DNA of 64,000 nucleotides from Paguma larvata (GCA_030068075.1 CM057839.1:17649167-17713166); one strand, 5' to 3'. Counted from the first letter of the stretch, positions 22,335 to 33,859 are shown. Notes: generated from the letters alone by a model not told the origin. Numbers and translations: made by a program.

Positions 22335-22839
22335 AAAGGAAAATTACTAAAAAGCTTAATGAATTATATACTTAAATGTGAATATTTAATACACAGTTGA
22401 AAGGCTAGTTAAATAATCTCTGGCTACTCCAAGATAGAATGGGCAAGGGCCTATTCTCCCCAATATACAGTAACAAGAATTAAAGATAAGATAGTCTACC
22501 TATTTATTACCTTCCAAAATTATATTCCAAGATGGTAACATTAACCTTTTTCATTAAAATCTTGGACATCCCAGTACTTGGAGTGAAGCTTACAAGTTAT
22601 GGAGTTCAAGTTCTACAGATACCATGAAGTTAGAAATGTTACTTAGTTGATTTATATTCACCATAATTCAAGAGTATATAGAATGGAACTTATATAAAAG
22701 TTGAAAAGGTGTATCATATACAGAAGCTACCTTCACACATTTAGAATCTCCTAGTTGCATTTTTTCCCAGGGCTGTGACATTATATATTTATGTCCCTCT
22801 CCCTTCTAGTCTTTGTGTAGCTGAGGCCAAAGAACCTGC
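22335..22839. other. unannotated gap
   Basis: No gene or repeat recognised; A+T-rich. Confidence 0.4.
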
Positions 22840-22925
22840 TCACTCACTGTTGTGACCTCAAAACTATCAGAGGACCTGCCACAAAGTAGACAACTATTTG
22901 TTAATTGGATGAATGAGATAATTTA
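22840..22925 (+). mobile_element. probable L2 LINE 3' end scrap
   Basis: 'gacctgccacaaagtagaca' followed by 'actatttgttaattggatgaatgag' resembles the L2 3' end (tgcctggcacatagtaggtgctcaataaatatttgttgaatgaatga). The 65-codon + frame at 22852-23049 begins in it. Confidence 0.5.
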
Positions 22926-23203
22926 TCAAACGCTAAGTGGATATCACTTTCTAATCATCTGCTCTTTGGTCTCCAATTCTTTGTATATGATGATTGTGGT
23001 ATGGCTTCTGATCCTCACTGACCAGATGTTCTTGGTTGCGTCTGATTAATGTTGCCTGATTTAGACCAAATCCTAAATAGGCAGTATCTGGTCTTTCATC
23101 ACCAGTGACCTAAACCAGTAACTTGGTCCCTACCCATGTTAATTTGGTGTATCTCTATAATGGTCCTTCTCCCTGAAGGCTAAATTCACATTTCTTAAAT
23201 TTT

Positions 23204-23389
23204 TTAAAAAATTTTTTGTAAATATGTTTTGAGAGAGACAGACACAGCATGAGCAGGGGAAGGACAGAGAGGAGGGAGAGGGGGAGAGAGAGAGAGAGAG
23301 ATGTGGGGCTCGAACTCAGGAACTGTGGGATCATGACCTGAGTGGAAACAGAGTCAGATACTTAACTGACTGAGCCATCCAGGTAACCC
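23204..23389 (-). mobile_element. CAN-SINE, antisense, with target duplication
   Basis: - strand head at 23389 ('gagccatccaggtaacc' on the + strand), GA-rich tract at 23280-23303 and a T/A-rich end at 23204. The duplications are 'cacatttcttaaat' at 23187-23200 and 'cacatttcttaaaa' at 23390-23403, so the insertion boundaries are well defined. Confidence 0.94.
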
Positions 23390-23406
23390 CACATTTCTTA
23401 AAATTT

Positions 23407-25070
23407 CAATATTAATCTCAACACTCTTCAAGAGCTGACCTCTCCATTTGGAATCCTAACATCTGCTCACTCCCACCTTGCATGCTTGAATTCTTAGACT
23501 TTGAGTTAGGACTATTTCAGAACTGGACATTCTGTACCGGTCTTTAAGTTATAAATATTACACTTTATTGGCTATAATTACTCTTTTAATTTCTCTAACA
23601 AGTGTAAAATAACACTCAGGCATCCCTTGCACTGTCACTGAGACTCCAGCATAGTATTTTTTGCCTTCCCTGAAAAGAAGTACCAAACATGATCCAGGCT
23701 CCTCAGCTCTGTGCTAGACTGCTCCATTCCATCTAAGACGAGTTCTAGTATCTATATGCTTCCTAATTGTAGGAAAGGACCTAGGGGATGGGAGTAAGGG
23801 AAAAAATAAAGAAACTACTAGAGAGTAATAGTAGAGAAAATAGAGACATTGATTATGAATGAAGATGAAAATAAATTCTAGATTATAACTATAAAAATAA
23901 TTTGGGATAATACGAATTATGGTTTTTGAAATGGAAAAAAAAGAATTACAGAGATAGTAATGAAGACGAGACTTCACTTATTACTTTGATCCTTCCATAA
24001 GGATAATTAGAGGGTGGGTTTTATTGAAAGAGAGAGCTGAGATTTTAAGGAGATAGTATTTCTGGAAAATGTTTCTGCTGTAAGTAATTCACCAAGGAAT
24101 CAAGATACTTTGAATTAAAAAAATAAAGAGGTAATAGTCTAGGTAATGTTATACAGCATAAATATGTACTTGGTCAAGTCTTATCATAAAACATTGACAC
24201 GATAATGTACTTGCTAACTAATCTTATTCACCAAAAAAAAAAAATGACAGATATTATTATAATCATAAAACTTACTATTTTCTCATATGTTAAATCATCT
24301 GTAAAGAAAGAGTCCAACAAAGAATTTACTAATACAAAAGGCAGATTAAAAATAAATGCAATATTGGGTTTAAAATGCAATTCTTTGATTCTTAGTTTGC
24401 TGCCTTCTTTCCTTTTAAAGCAAACGACTGCAACAAAATGAGGTTTGCATTTGGGTTGTATCCAAGGGCACCATTCAATTTCACAATTTCCACTACAGCA
24501 ATTACATTGAGTTCATTTCATTCGTGTGCATAGAAGCACTCAAAAAAATCTATGTCAACAATTGTGGTACTTTATTCTTTTCCCTATGGGCATTATCTTG
24601 TTCAACTGTCCTCAAACAACATAATGGAAAAAATAAATATTAAGTGCAACATTAATTCAAGTGCAGATAATTAGTGACAAATTGTACTTCGAATGTTTTA
24701 AGTGGAAGATTAATGTATGGAATAATATTTATTGTAAGGGACTGAAATTCATGTTTATTCATGCATATCTATATACATATGAAAATTCATATATATTCTA
24801 CATATATACAGATGTATATTAAAATATGTAAACAAGCATAGTACCGACTATCTAATTATGTAAAAATCAAACTACATGTATATTGGCATACAGAATTTAT
24901 ACATATCTGTGCATGATAGATCCACCCCACTAAATGCATTCAAATGTCTGAAAGGTTAAAGTTTAAACTCTAATTACATCAATATAAATAACATCTTGGA
25001 CTTATATACAACTTTATAATTTAGAATGTTGACCAGTTTGTATATATAATCTCTAATCCTGATGGAACGG
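23407..25070. other. unannotated 1.7 kb, no gene seen
   Basis: A+T-rich. A - frame of 87 codons (23714-23977) and a + frame of 78 codons (24205-24441) are unrecognised. 24761-24830 is a loose TA/CA-rich low-complexity run. Confidence 0.45.
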
Positions 25071-25074
25071 AAAA

Positions 25075-25200
25075 TGCATTATGCTCACTAAGGAAATGAA
25101 TAAACTAAGTTATCAATAAAGTTAAGCAACATGTACTGGGTCAGAAAGCTAGCCGCTGAAGAACCAGTATTTTGCAAGAAACCAACTTCTCCAAATCTTT
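25075..25200 (+). mobile_element. MIR SINE fragment
   Basis: 'ctcactaaggaaatgaataaac', 'aaagttaagcaacatgtactgggtc' and 'agaaagctagccgctgaag' parallel the MIR stretch gaggaaactgagg, gttaagcaacttgcccaaggtc, acacagctagtaagtg. Only the central part is left. Confidence 0.55.
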
Positions 25201-25545
25201 TTCTTGCTACCCTATGTTAATATACTTTAGTGCCCACCTCCACATCAATATCATCTACAAGTTTAACTAGACTCTCAAGTACCTTTGTATGTATCTCGAT
25301 ACAGCCCTTTCTCCCATTTCTAATGATGGGGATTCCAGACCTTCATCTTTTCAAACCTCTAGCTCATTGCTGACTTCTGTCTAGAAGATTGTTACATGAT
25401 CTACCACTTCAAGAAAAATTGAAGACATCAGGAATGAATACTCAGTTTGTTATTTCAGAAGAGTCCCTATTTTTCTGAGATTCAATATTTCCTTTAGGCT
25501 AAAAGGGAGGTTTTATTTCCAGACAAGTTAATTCCATTAAGTAGC
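25201..25545. other. unannotated gap upstream of the 179-codon frame
   Basis: No repeat or promoter signal recognised. Confidence 0.4.
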
Positions 25546-26085
25546 ATGTTATTTAGTGTACTCATTCCTTTTCTTATACTATATGCTACTAGGCTACTCT
25601 GCCGCTTCAGTAGGAAAATAACAGACTCTGTCCTTATTGCTGTTGAAACCACAATGACAACCCTCATTATCCAGGAATCCAACTTTTTACCAGTTCCAGT
25701 GAAGAGGGCTAGGATCTATCAGGGCATTACCCTTACGCATGCTGAAGCTAGCAAAACTTCTGACTGTAGATTTCCCAGGTGGTTCTATTGCAGCTCAAGT
25801 TCGAGGACAATGAGGCAGAATAAAAAAAAATCCAGATTCTCTGGAAGACTTAAAATCCAAGACACTGATCTAACAGATTTTGGGCATAGGACTCTGGGAA
25901 CCACATTCTTTTTATACGCAGTCCAATGTCCTCACTATTGCATTGAGTTCCTTCAGAACTACACAACAGCACTTCTAATATCCTTTGCTTTCAGTCCTCT
26001 GCACAAGAAAAGCATGCTTCTGGAAAACAGGTCTTCAGGAAAAAATAAAGGAACTTCAGCTTTATGTGGCTTAAAACACAAATGA
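25546..26085 (+). other. 179-codon open frame, unrecognised; probably not a gene
   Basis: The longest ATG-to-stop frame in the window. The predicted product begins with a hydrophobic stretch (residues 2-18, MLFSVLIPFLILYATRLLCR) that could pass for a signal anchor. A basic, Ser-rich middle follows around residues 70-100, then a second hydrophobic patch near residues 118-152. I recognise no domain. A run of A at about 25824-25832 encodes Lys codons. The piece around 25770-25815 ('cccaggtggttctattgcag', 'ctcaagttcgaggacaatg') looks like the end of a MER5-type hAT repeat, which would argue against coding. There is no promoter, splice site or polyadenylation signal I would trust. A 62-codon frame also lies on the other strand at its start. 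Chance is the simplest explanation, given the window size. Confidence 0.25.
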
Positions 26086-27082
26086 GTTTCATTCGTTCGT
26101 GAGGGATTAATCAGTTGTTTTCAGGAAGCGTTTGATTTAAAGAACAATCCTTCCAGGTATTGTTACAAATATGTTGTCATACTGTAAAATTTGGTTCCGG
26201 GGTGGGCAAATTAAGCGAGGAGCAGTCCTTAAAGAACGTCAGTTTCACAAAACCTGCTTTTTCATAAGCCTCAGGCTCACTATGTAATTTGCATATTATA
26301 CCAATGATAAACAGTCGTAACAGCTTAAAAGTCTCTACTATGTATGCAATACTTGGATAAAAGACCCATATTCTGCAATAAACTCACTTTAAAACAATAG
26401 TTACTAATGATTTCTTACTAAGTTAAATGTGCACATAATTTCAGATACAAAAAATGAAAACAAACAGTTACTTGCATTTTAAAACTAGAATAGTAATCCT
26501 TTCACTTTTTCTTAGGCTTCAGAAATAATCATATATGGGAGAAAAAGACAAAAATATCAAATTTAAGTTTATGTTATATTTATTAAATATTGTATTGTTT
26601 TTTCCCCTCCTGAACTAAAAACCAATTTTTTAAAACAGAAATGTGCTGCAATTAACATTTTTCTTAGAGATGTTAGTACTTTCATTTAAAAGGAACTGTT
26701 AATATTAGAAATGGACATTTATAAATCTGATGTTAATTACAGCCATTATTCACAGACATTATTCTTCTGGAGGTGTGGACATCACTCTGGTGTTGCACTA
26801 TTTTTTTTAATATATAATGACCCATCAAAGGTTTGTTCCTAAGTATGTCAGCTTCTGTCAAAAGATTTTCATTATTATAGATAGAAATTATTTAAGGTAA
26901 CTAATGGTCTATCATGTGGAATGCTTCGAAGTGCTGAATTATGGCCTTTAAAGTAGATATTCATAAAGATCTTTGTCATAAGTTATAGGACAAAATAAAA
27001 AATATAGGGCATTTTAAGAGATAGAATGATATACATCACTTATTTTTCAAACTTACATTTTCATTAAAAAGTCTATATAATT
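26086..27082. other. unannotated 1 kb, no gene seen
   Basis: A+T-rich sequence without recognised repeats; no frame above 60 codons. Confidence 0.45.
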
Positions 27083-27097
27083 CCATAACTTAATTTA

Positions 27098-27301
27098 AAT
27101 TTTTTTTAATGTTTATTAATTTTTGAGACATATAGTGAGCAGGAGAAGGGCAGAGAGAGAGGGAGACATAGAATCCGAAGCAGGCTCCAGGCTCTGAGCT
27201 GTCAGCACAGAGCCCGACACGGGACTCGAACCCACAGACCGTGAGATCATGACCTGAGCTGAAGTCGGCCACCCAACCAACTGAGCCACCCAGGTACCCC
27301 C
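27098..27301 (-). mobile_element. CAN-SINE, antisense, with perfect 15-bp target duplication
   Basis: The 15 bases 'ccataacttaattta' occur at 27083-27097 and again at 27302-27316 without a mismatch. Between them lies an antisense SINE with its head at 27301 ('gagccacccaggtacc' on the + strand), an intact B box ('ggactcgaacccac' on the + strand) and a T-rich end at 27098. The perfect duplication marks a rather recent insertion. Confidence 0.96.
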
Positions 27302-27316
27302 CCATAACTTAATTTA

Positions 27317-27884
27317 GACCACTGGAAGACAAAATCATAAAATTCTAATTGAATTTAATTAAAAGATGGCCAATTTCAGATTCATAGCTTAATTGAATTT
27401 GTGTTCAAAGATTTGGCTAAAACTTGTAATCACAAGCATGCAAAATAAAGGGGCTTCTTATGTTTATTATGATTGACATTCATGAGAAGTGCTATAAATC
27501 AAAATAACATAAATCCATCTCCTCATATTAATTGGTTATAATAGAGGTTTAGATTGCTCACCAAGAAGTCTATTGACTACGTAGCAATGGATAAAGATAT
27601 GCTGCATAATTAACCACCGACACTTTATGTTGTAGCCTTGACTTTATGAAAGTTCAGATTAATTAAAAATTAGTAACCTAAACATTATCTAATACTTAAC
27701 ATTTTACAGTACTTTTAGACACATATCCCCCAGTTGCCGTTTTAAAAAATATTTAATATCATTTACACCATAAAATCTATGTATACAAGGATGTATGTGG
27801 GTACTTTTCTATCTAGTTTCCAGTTCCTGCTAAATTTCTCCTGCAACAATTTAAAAGAATCTTAAGGTTCAGGATTATAAAACT
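27317..27884. other. unannotated gap between SINEs
   Basis: A+T-rich; nothing recognised. Confidence 0.45.
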
Positions 27885-27897
27885 CAGAAGAATTTTT

Positions 27898-28094
27898 TTT
27901 TTTATTTTTATAGACATAGAGACAGAGCTTGAGCCGGGGAAGAGCAGAGAGAGAGGGAGACACAGAATCTGAAGCAGGCTCCAGGCTCTGAGCCACCAGC
28001 ACAGAGCCCGACATGGGGCTTGAACTCAGAGACCGTGAGATCATGACCTGAGCTGAAGGCAGCCAGTTAACTAACTGAGCCACCCAGGAGCCTC
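27898..28094 (-). mobile_element. CAN-SINE, antisense, with target duplication
   Basis: Flanked by 'cagaagaattttt' starting at 27885 and 28095. The head is at 28094 ('gagccacccaggagcct' on the + strand) and the B-box region is near 28020. The orientation is the same as its neighbour 600 bases upstream. Confidence 0.95.
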
Positions 28095-28310
28095 CAGAAG
28101 AATTTTTTAGAGTGGGTAACTGATAGGTAGCTTTAAGAATTCTTTTAGGGAATCTTCAGGCAGCTCATGAGCTTTTTCAAAAGTATATTCACAAGAGTAT
28201 ATTTCACAGCTTTTATTTTCCTTTAGGATGGGAAAAAGGATGGCAATGCTTTTTATGTTGGCCTATCTATCTTGTTTCTAAGTTGATAAAATACAGAAGA
28301 AAACCTAAGG

Positions 28311-28497
28311 GTAGGCACCTGGATGGCTCAACTGGTTAAGCATCTGACGTCAGCTCCTGTCATATTCTCACAGTTCATGAGTTCAAGCCCTACATCAAGC
28401 TCTGTACTGACAGCTTGGAGCCTCATTGGGATTCTCTTTCCTATCTCTGCCCATCCCCCACTCACACACTCTCTCTCAAAATAAGTAAAAACTTAAA
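28311..28497 (+). mobile_element. CAN-SINE, older copy
   Basis: Head 'gtaggcacctggatggctca', 'gagttcaagccctacatc' in the B-box region, a CT-rich part and 'tcaaaataagtaaaaactta' tail. Several substitutions against the young copies; no clear target duplication. Confidence 0.88.
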
Positions 28498-28711
28498 ATG
28501 AAAAAGCTAAGCATTCAATATACTAATCTTCATAGATTTACTATGATTATTTTTGAGATAATCTATAAAAATCATTTAAAAGTTTCTGGTACATAGTAAA
28601 ATAATTACTGTTAGGTAATATTAGAGTTATTAATTATTAACAATAAACACTGTGGCATATGTGATTTAAAGAAAGTAAATGTTTTCGTAAGTCTAATTTG
28701 TACCATTGTGG

Positions 28712-28815
28712 CCTTCATATCTATATATGCATGTATATATAGATGGGTGTGTGTATATGTATAAATACATATTTATTTGAAGGGCCATATATATATATAT
28801 GTATGTATGTATTTG
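28712..28815. repeat. AT/GT/GTAT low-complexity tract
   Basis: Mixed TA and TG dinucleotides with a 'gtatgtatgtatt' end and a pure (AT) block at 28790-28801. Confidence 0.75.
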
Positions 28816-28819
28816 AAGG

Positions 28820-29524
28820 AATAGTGGTTGAAAACTTCCAAATGTTACAAAAGACAAAGTAACACATCAAAGGGATTCAATGTACTACAAGCAGGATAAA
28901 CTCAAAAAAAGCCACACTAAAACACATTGTACTCAAACCATTAAGAGGAGCCTGCGAGGCTCAGTCAGCTGAATGTCAGATTTTGGCTCAGGTCATGACC
29001 TCATGGTTTGTGAGTTCGAGCCCCATGTCGAGCTCTCCACTCCCAGCACAGAGCCTGCTTCAGATCCTTTGTCTCCCTCTCTATCCCTCCCCTGTTCACT
29101 CTCTCTCTCTCTCAAAAATAAACATTAAGATTTAAGCCAAATACAAAGAGAAATCTTCAAAAATGCCAAGAAAGAAGACTCACAACCATGTACAATGGGT
29201 TTTTAATAATATTAAAACCAATTTCTCATCAAAAACTATGGAGGCCAGAAGGCAGTGAGATGCTTATTCAAAGTATTGGTTCATCAAGAAACTAATTATA
29301 AATATATATATATATATATGTGTTTGTTTATATACAGAGTGCATATATATCTATGTAATAAAGATATTTATCACAAATAAGATCAATACACAGGATGTGC
29401 ACATTGACAAAATTCAAAGACAGACAGTTCTATAATAATAATAGGAGACTTCACTACCCCACTTTCAATAATGGGTAAAACTAGACAGAATAGCAGTGAC
29501 ACAGAGCATTCTACACAACAGCAC
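28820..29524 (+). mobile_element. old L1 (L1M-type) fragment, split by a SINE
   Basis: Pieces in L1 order: 'gttgaaaacttccaaatg', 'cactaaaacacattgtact', [SINE 28947-29130], 'tacaaagagaaatcttcaaa', 'tggaggccagaaggcagtg', then an (AT)n block at 29301-29319, then 'gagacttcactaccccactttcaat' and 'cattctacacaacagca'. It is heavily diverged and frame-broken. The right end abuts a truncated SINE at about 29525, so the L1 may have been cut there. Confidence 0.75.
28947..29130 (+). mobile_element. CAN-SINE nested in L1
   Basis: Head 'gagcctgcgaggctcagtca', intact B box 'gttcgagccc' and 'ctctcaaaaataaacatt' tail. It interrupts the L1 between its 'acattgtactcaaacc' and 'aaatacaaagagaaatctt' segments, so the SINE came later. 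A short 'cattaag' repeat at both ends may be the target duplication. Confidence 0.9.
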
Positions 29525-29592
29525 AGGGCCTGTTTCACCATCTTCTCCCTCCCTTTCTCGCTGCCCCTCCCCTGCTCTTTCAAAAAAAAAAA
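29525..29592 (+). mobile_element. 5'-truncated CAN-SINE
   Basis: Only the last part of the SINE is present: 'cagggcctgtttcaccatct', 'tgcccctcccctgctctt' and an 11-base A tail. The tRNA-like head, with both pol III boxes, is missing. It sits directly at the end of the L1 fragment. Confidence 0.75.
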
Positions 29593-32139
29593 TGTTAAGG
29601 TATTCTCAATATGATCTATGAGAGTTTTATTAGCAACAGGAGAGAGTAAATCATTAATTTACTGTGCTCTGTAACTTGGAGTATTTTCATCACCAGGGGA
29701 CAATAAGTGACATATACTCTCCCTCTTTCACTTGTTACATGCCATCCTAATATTTGACCATCTTTGAACATGACCCATAGTTATGATTATGCAACGAATA
29801 GAAATACAAGTTTATTTCTTTGAAAATAATTCTATTGTTACTTTAGAATATAGAAATGGTTGATTTGGCCTGTGACATAGTTTGAAAGTCATTTCTGTAT
29901 TACCCACCATGAAATCTCAGTGCAATCATTAACTTTGTCTTCCTCTCTGTTGCCCAAGGACACTCAAGCTGTTAAGAGTTTCCAGACCCATGGTCCATGT
30001 CCATTCTCTACACTCTTGGAAAGAAAAATCTACAGAGTTGTGAGAAAAATATGGAACAGAATTGTGAAATTGTTTCTCTTTATTTAAGGAAAAGGGACAC
30101 AAATTGAAACGACCAGCATAATTGGGACTAATCCCAAAGTTGTAAGACCAAAAATGTTGCTTTAAGCATTTCCTATTGATTTGGTGTAAAGTAGAAACAA
30201 GAAGACAAAAAGTCATGTTTACATTTCTTGTATTCAGTGCACTAATGCAATATTGTGAATGTCTATCTAGTCTGGAGGAGTAAAATCCTGCTTGCTTCAT
30301 CATTTATAATCCTCTTCTGTGAACTTTAAAATTTTATCACGTAATGCTTTCAACTCTACTGAGAAAAGATGCTAATTTATGGCGATGTTAATAAATATAA
30401 TCTATAGCAAGTCATTATAAGCCTATTGGAGCATTGCATCTTAGGGTATTTTCTAGTAATGTAAAGACATTAATTCTGATGAAATAATTCATAGAACAAA
30501 ATGCAGTGCAAACGTTCCCCGCAATGTATTCTGAAAACTTACCGGTAGTTGAAGTAATACGTAACATGGACAAAGAACTAGCATTCATGAGTCACATTTT
30601 TATTTTTCCAGAAGCCCAAGAAATGTAATGGTCAGTTTAATACCAAGTTATTTTTGGGCTGTGATTTTAAATATGAATAAGTATTATTCTCTTTGAATCT
30701 TAACTGTAGCAATAATATAATGGCCCCAAAGAAGAATGTTCTTGTAAAAGAATACATTAACTTTCCCGGGGAAAACCTCAGTCTATGAAAGAGTAGAATT
30801 TTAGTTGGTAGAAACAAAGAATAGCAAAACAAAACATTCTGAAAAATCAGAACTATTAGATGTACTTGCATTACAAATTATTGCACTTTAATTTTTGAAT
30901 GAGCTTAGACATCTGTGAAATTTAAGCCCCAGGGCCAGTGATTTGTGTGGCAGGATCTCACAAAAGGACAAAGCTTTGACATGCAAATTTTAGCTTTATG
31001 TTGCCTCGGCTCAGGTAACCTTGTGAACAACCTTCTGACAAACACTGGAAGCTGAGTGATACCTCCCATACGGACACATTCTTCCCTTCCCCTTCCCAAT
31101 CAAGCTGACAGCAATTCTCAGTTCATTCTCTGAACAGACTGGGAAAAGCTATACTAGGCCTTTACTTGCTATTAACCTCCCCTGTACTATTATTACTCTT
31201 TTTTTTCCCCCTTGGAGATAAGCAGCTAAATGCAGAAGCTGATCTTTGCATATGGTGGGCTATTACCCCCCAAAAAGAATTGCAAATGTCAACCTATTAT
31301 TGGGTCATTAATGTCAGGTCATGATATTTCAGAATTTGATGTTTTTAACCTTTGCAAACATTAACCCATATACAATACACTTTTCAAAAGAGTTTATTTA
31401 CCCCGGGAAACAGTGGATGCATGCTCCAGGAACACTATCCTGTAATATTAGGTGTTGTGTATATAGCAAGGATCATTAAGTACATTTATGTAATCTCTTC
31501 AGTTTACTTTGGCCCTTCATCTATTACTTTAGAAGACTCCAAAACTATGGGTGAAAGAAATGTTCAGATGTCTGATACAAGAAACACAATTTAATACTGT
31601 TTCTCTTTTATTGTAGATTTATTCAATTCTTACTTACTGTTTAGACAAAATGTGCAAGGATGATATTTTTTTCTTCATCGGAAGTCAAAATTGTTTCTGA
31701 TTATAAAATTCAGTGAAGTCAGCTTCACTACGTGAAGTAGTTTTAGTGTGTAACAATCAAGTTGTAATTCAATAGGGTAAAGGAAATCTATGATGAAAAA
31801 ATTTAAATGGGAGATTCTGTACACAGCTGCGCCAATGTTTACATTGCTCTGGATACATGTATTTGCGATGTGGCTTCAAATTATTAGAAAACACAGGATG
31901 CCTCTGTATTTTAAAATTATTTGAAGTTGTTTTACTGATTTATTTTTGTTGTTTTTTAATAAGTGCCTACTTTTTAGGTTAATTGGACATATCTAAAAAT
32001 ATACTCTGAAAATAATGGAGAATAAGAAAATAAAGAAATCTAGTTGGAGGAAAAAATATAGTTAAGCAAATTTATTTGTTATAGCCAAAGGAAGGGATTT
32101 TATGCATATTTCTGTAGTCTTCATATGAATCATTCTTTC
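29593..32139. other. unannotated 2.5 kb, no gene seen
   Basis: A - frame of 124 codons (29929-30303) is the second longest unexplained frame away from low-complexity DNA. It has no recognisable motif, no upstream promoter and no neighbour in frame. Other frames: - 79 codons (30632-30871), - 64 codons (30905-31099), + 80 codons (31352-31594). T-rich run at 31198-31206. No repeat family recognised. Confidence 0.45.
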
Positions 32140-33110
32140 AGTGAGTGCATCATTCATTTGGAAGCTATTATCTTAATACCTACTATGTGCCAACACAGTA
32201 CCAGGCTCTACTGTGGTCAGCACTCTCATGATCTCCACCTTGTGTAACTCCTCCCCTTGAGTGTGAACAGATATCTATGATTTGCTTCTAACAGAATTTG
32301 GCAAAAATGAGGAGATGCTGCTCTCTAAGATTATGTTACAGAAGACTGTAACTTCTATCTTGCTAAAATCTGTTTTCTCAATTTGCATACTTTCAGGAAG
32401 CAAGCCGCCATCTTGGAAAGGCTCACAGGGTCAGAACCTAAAGGTAGCCTCTTGGCAATAGTGAGGGAGGATCTGATTCTGCCCAACAATTATGTGAGCT
32501 TGGAAGCCGCTCTTTCCCTCTTTTACCTTTTAATGAGACTCCAGCCCAGACTGTCACCTTGTTTGCAACCTTGTGAGAGACCTTGAAGTAGAGCACACAG
32601 CTAAGCTGTGCTCAAACTCTTGACCCACAGGAACGGATAATATGGGTTCTTTTAAGTTCCTAAATATGTGGTAATTTGCTATGCAACAATAGAGAACTAA
32701 TGAACCAAAGAATAGCATAATAAATAAAATCATTAACTGTTGCTATAACTCAGGGAACTATGTGGCCATGGAGAAGGAGCACACAGTTCTAATACAGGAC
32801 GGTTAATGTGATGAAGAGAAAGGGGACTAAGTCTACTAGGGAGATACAAATTCCGAGAACCAAATGGGGCCTAGTAAAAAGGAAAATCTCAGGAAGAAGG
32901 AGTAGGAGTTACTGAGGAGAAGGTGGGGTATGTTGTGTGCGTCATGGGCAGGGTGGATAGCATTGGTCTGGAAGACATGGCACGCGAAGATACAGAGGTG
33001 AGAGGAAGTTTTGCCTGGTCAACATGTCTAGGTTATCAGAAACAAGACAAGGGGTAGTAAGAGATGAAGAAAGAAGCAAACAGAGACCAGATCATGTAAA
33101 TTCACATGAC
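32140..33110 (-). mobile_element. L2 LINE, antisense, split by an MLT1 LTR
   Basis: The 3' end ('aatacctactatgtgccaac' at about 32175) lies left of the LTR. The body lies right of it (32740-33110: 'ctggaagacatggcacgcg', 'agaccagatcatgtaaattc'). This is the order expected for one antisense L2 copy, with the inserted LTR at 32212-32704 between the two halves. Highly diverged, so the right limit is approximate. Confidence 0.6.
32212..32704 (+). mobile_element. MLT1-type LTR (ERVL-MaLR)
   Basis: Begins 'tgtggtcagcactctcatg' and continues through 'ctcctccccttgagtgtg', 'tgatttgcttctaacag', 'gattatgttacagaagactg', 'gtgagcttggaagccgct' and 'gagagaccttgaagtagagc'. The end part reads 'gtggtaatttgctatgcaac' and 'aatagagaactaat'. 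All follow the MLT1 LTR from end to end. No internal sequence accompanies it. The 67-codon frame at 32383-32586 is LTR sequence. Confidence 0.85.
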
Positions 33111-33602
33111 TCATGTTTATGATAAAAAACATGCTTATGATAAAGTTCTACGACAAGAAAATTGTAAGAAATCTTGCAGAATTATTTGCAAAAAGCGTTT
33201 CCTCCAAAATATTGTCTAGTTGATTTGATAATAATCTAATTTCCAAAAAATTTAAAATGGGACTTTACTACCAACGAGTATGAGGTGGATACATTTTGAG
33301 TATGTGGTGAAAGATTAACTGATGAGGGAATACATACCAAATTCCATTTATTAAGAAAACCAGCCAAATACTAAGATTAGTTTAAGTGAGAATATGAGTT
33401 AGAGGTTAACACTGTTAACTGAACAAGATTTCTTGCATTGGTGTGAACAGGAATCTCTTTCTGTGCCATTAGTTTTCTTCAACTTTATCTGTACTCCTAC
33501 AGCTGTAAAAGGACGTAGTCAATTAAATATGTACTCTTCTGTAACCCTTTATGCAGTCAGATAATTCCAGTAGGGCCCACTAGACTATGTTCAACAATCT
33601 AC
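33111..33602. other. unannotated gap
   Basis: A+T-rich, no repeat or gene recognised. Confidence 0.4.
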
Positions 33603-33617
33603 TAAAAATTCACATAG

Positions 33618-33859
33618 GGACACCTGGGTGGCTCAGTTGGTTGAGTGGCCGACTTCAGCTCAGGTCATGATCTCACCTCTGTGGGTTCGAAGCCCCACAT
33701 CAGGCTCTGTGCTGATGGCTCATCAGAGCCTGGAGCCTGCTTTCGGATTCTGTGTCTCCCTCTCTCTCTCTGCCCTTCCCCTGCTTGTGCTCTGTCTCTA
33801 TGTCTCTCAAAAATAAATAAATGTTTAAAAAAAAAAGAAAACAGAAAAAATAAATAAAA
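33618..33859 (+). mobile_element. CAN-SINE with perfect 15-bp target duplication
   Basis: 'taaaaattcacatag' occurs at 33603-33617 and 33860-33874. The body starts 'ggacacctgggtggctcagt'. It carries a small local duplication in the middle ('ggctcatcagagcctgg', where other copies read 'agctcagagcctgg'), and the 3' end is an unusually long A-rich tail with 'aaataaataaaat' runs. Three 62-70 codon frames here are SINE artefacts. Confidence 0.96.

Noticed and set aside
29929..30303. 124-codon - strand frame
   Set aside because: No recognisable domain, no promoter or splice support and no matching neighbour. Left as an unexplained chance-size frame.
32383..32586. 67-codon + strand frame
   Set aside because: It is inside the MLT1 LTR and is repeat sequence.
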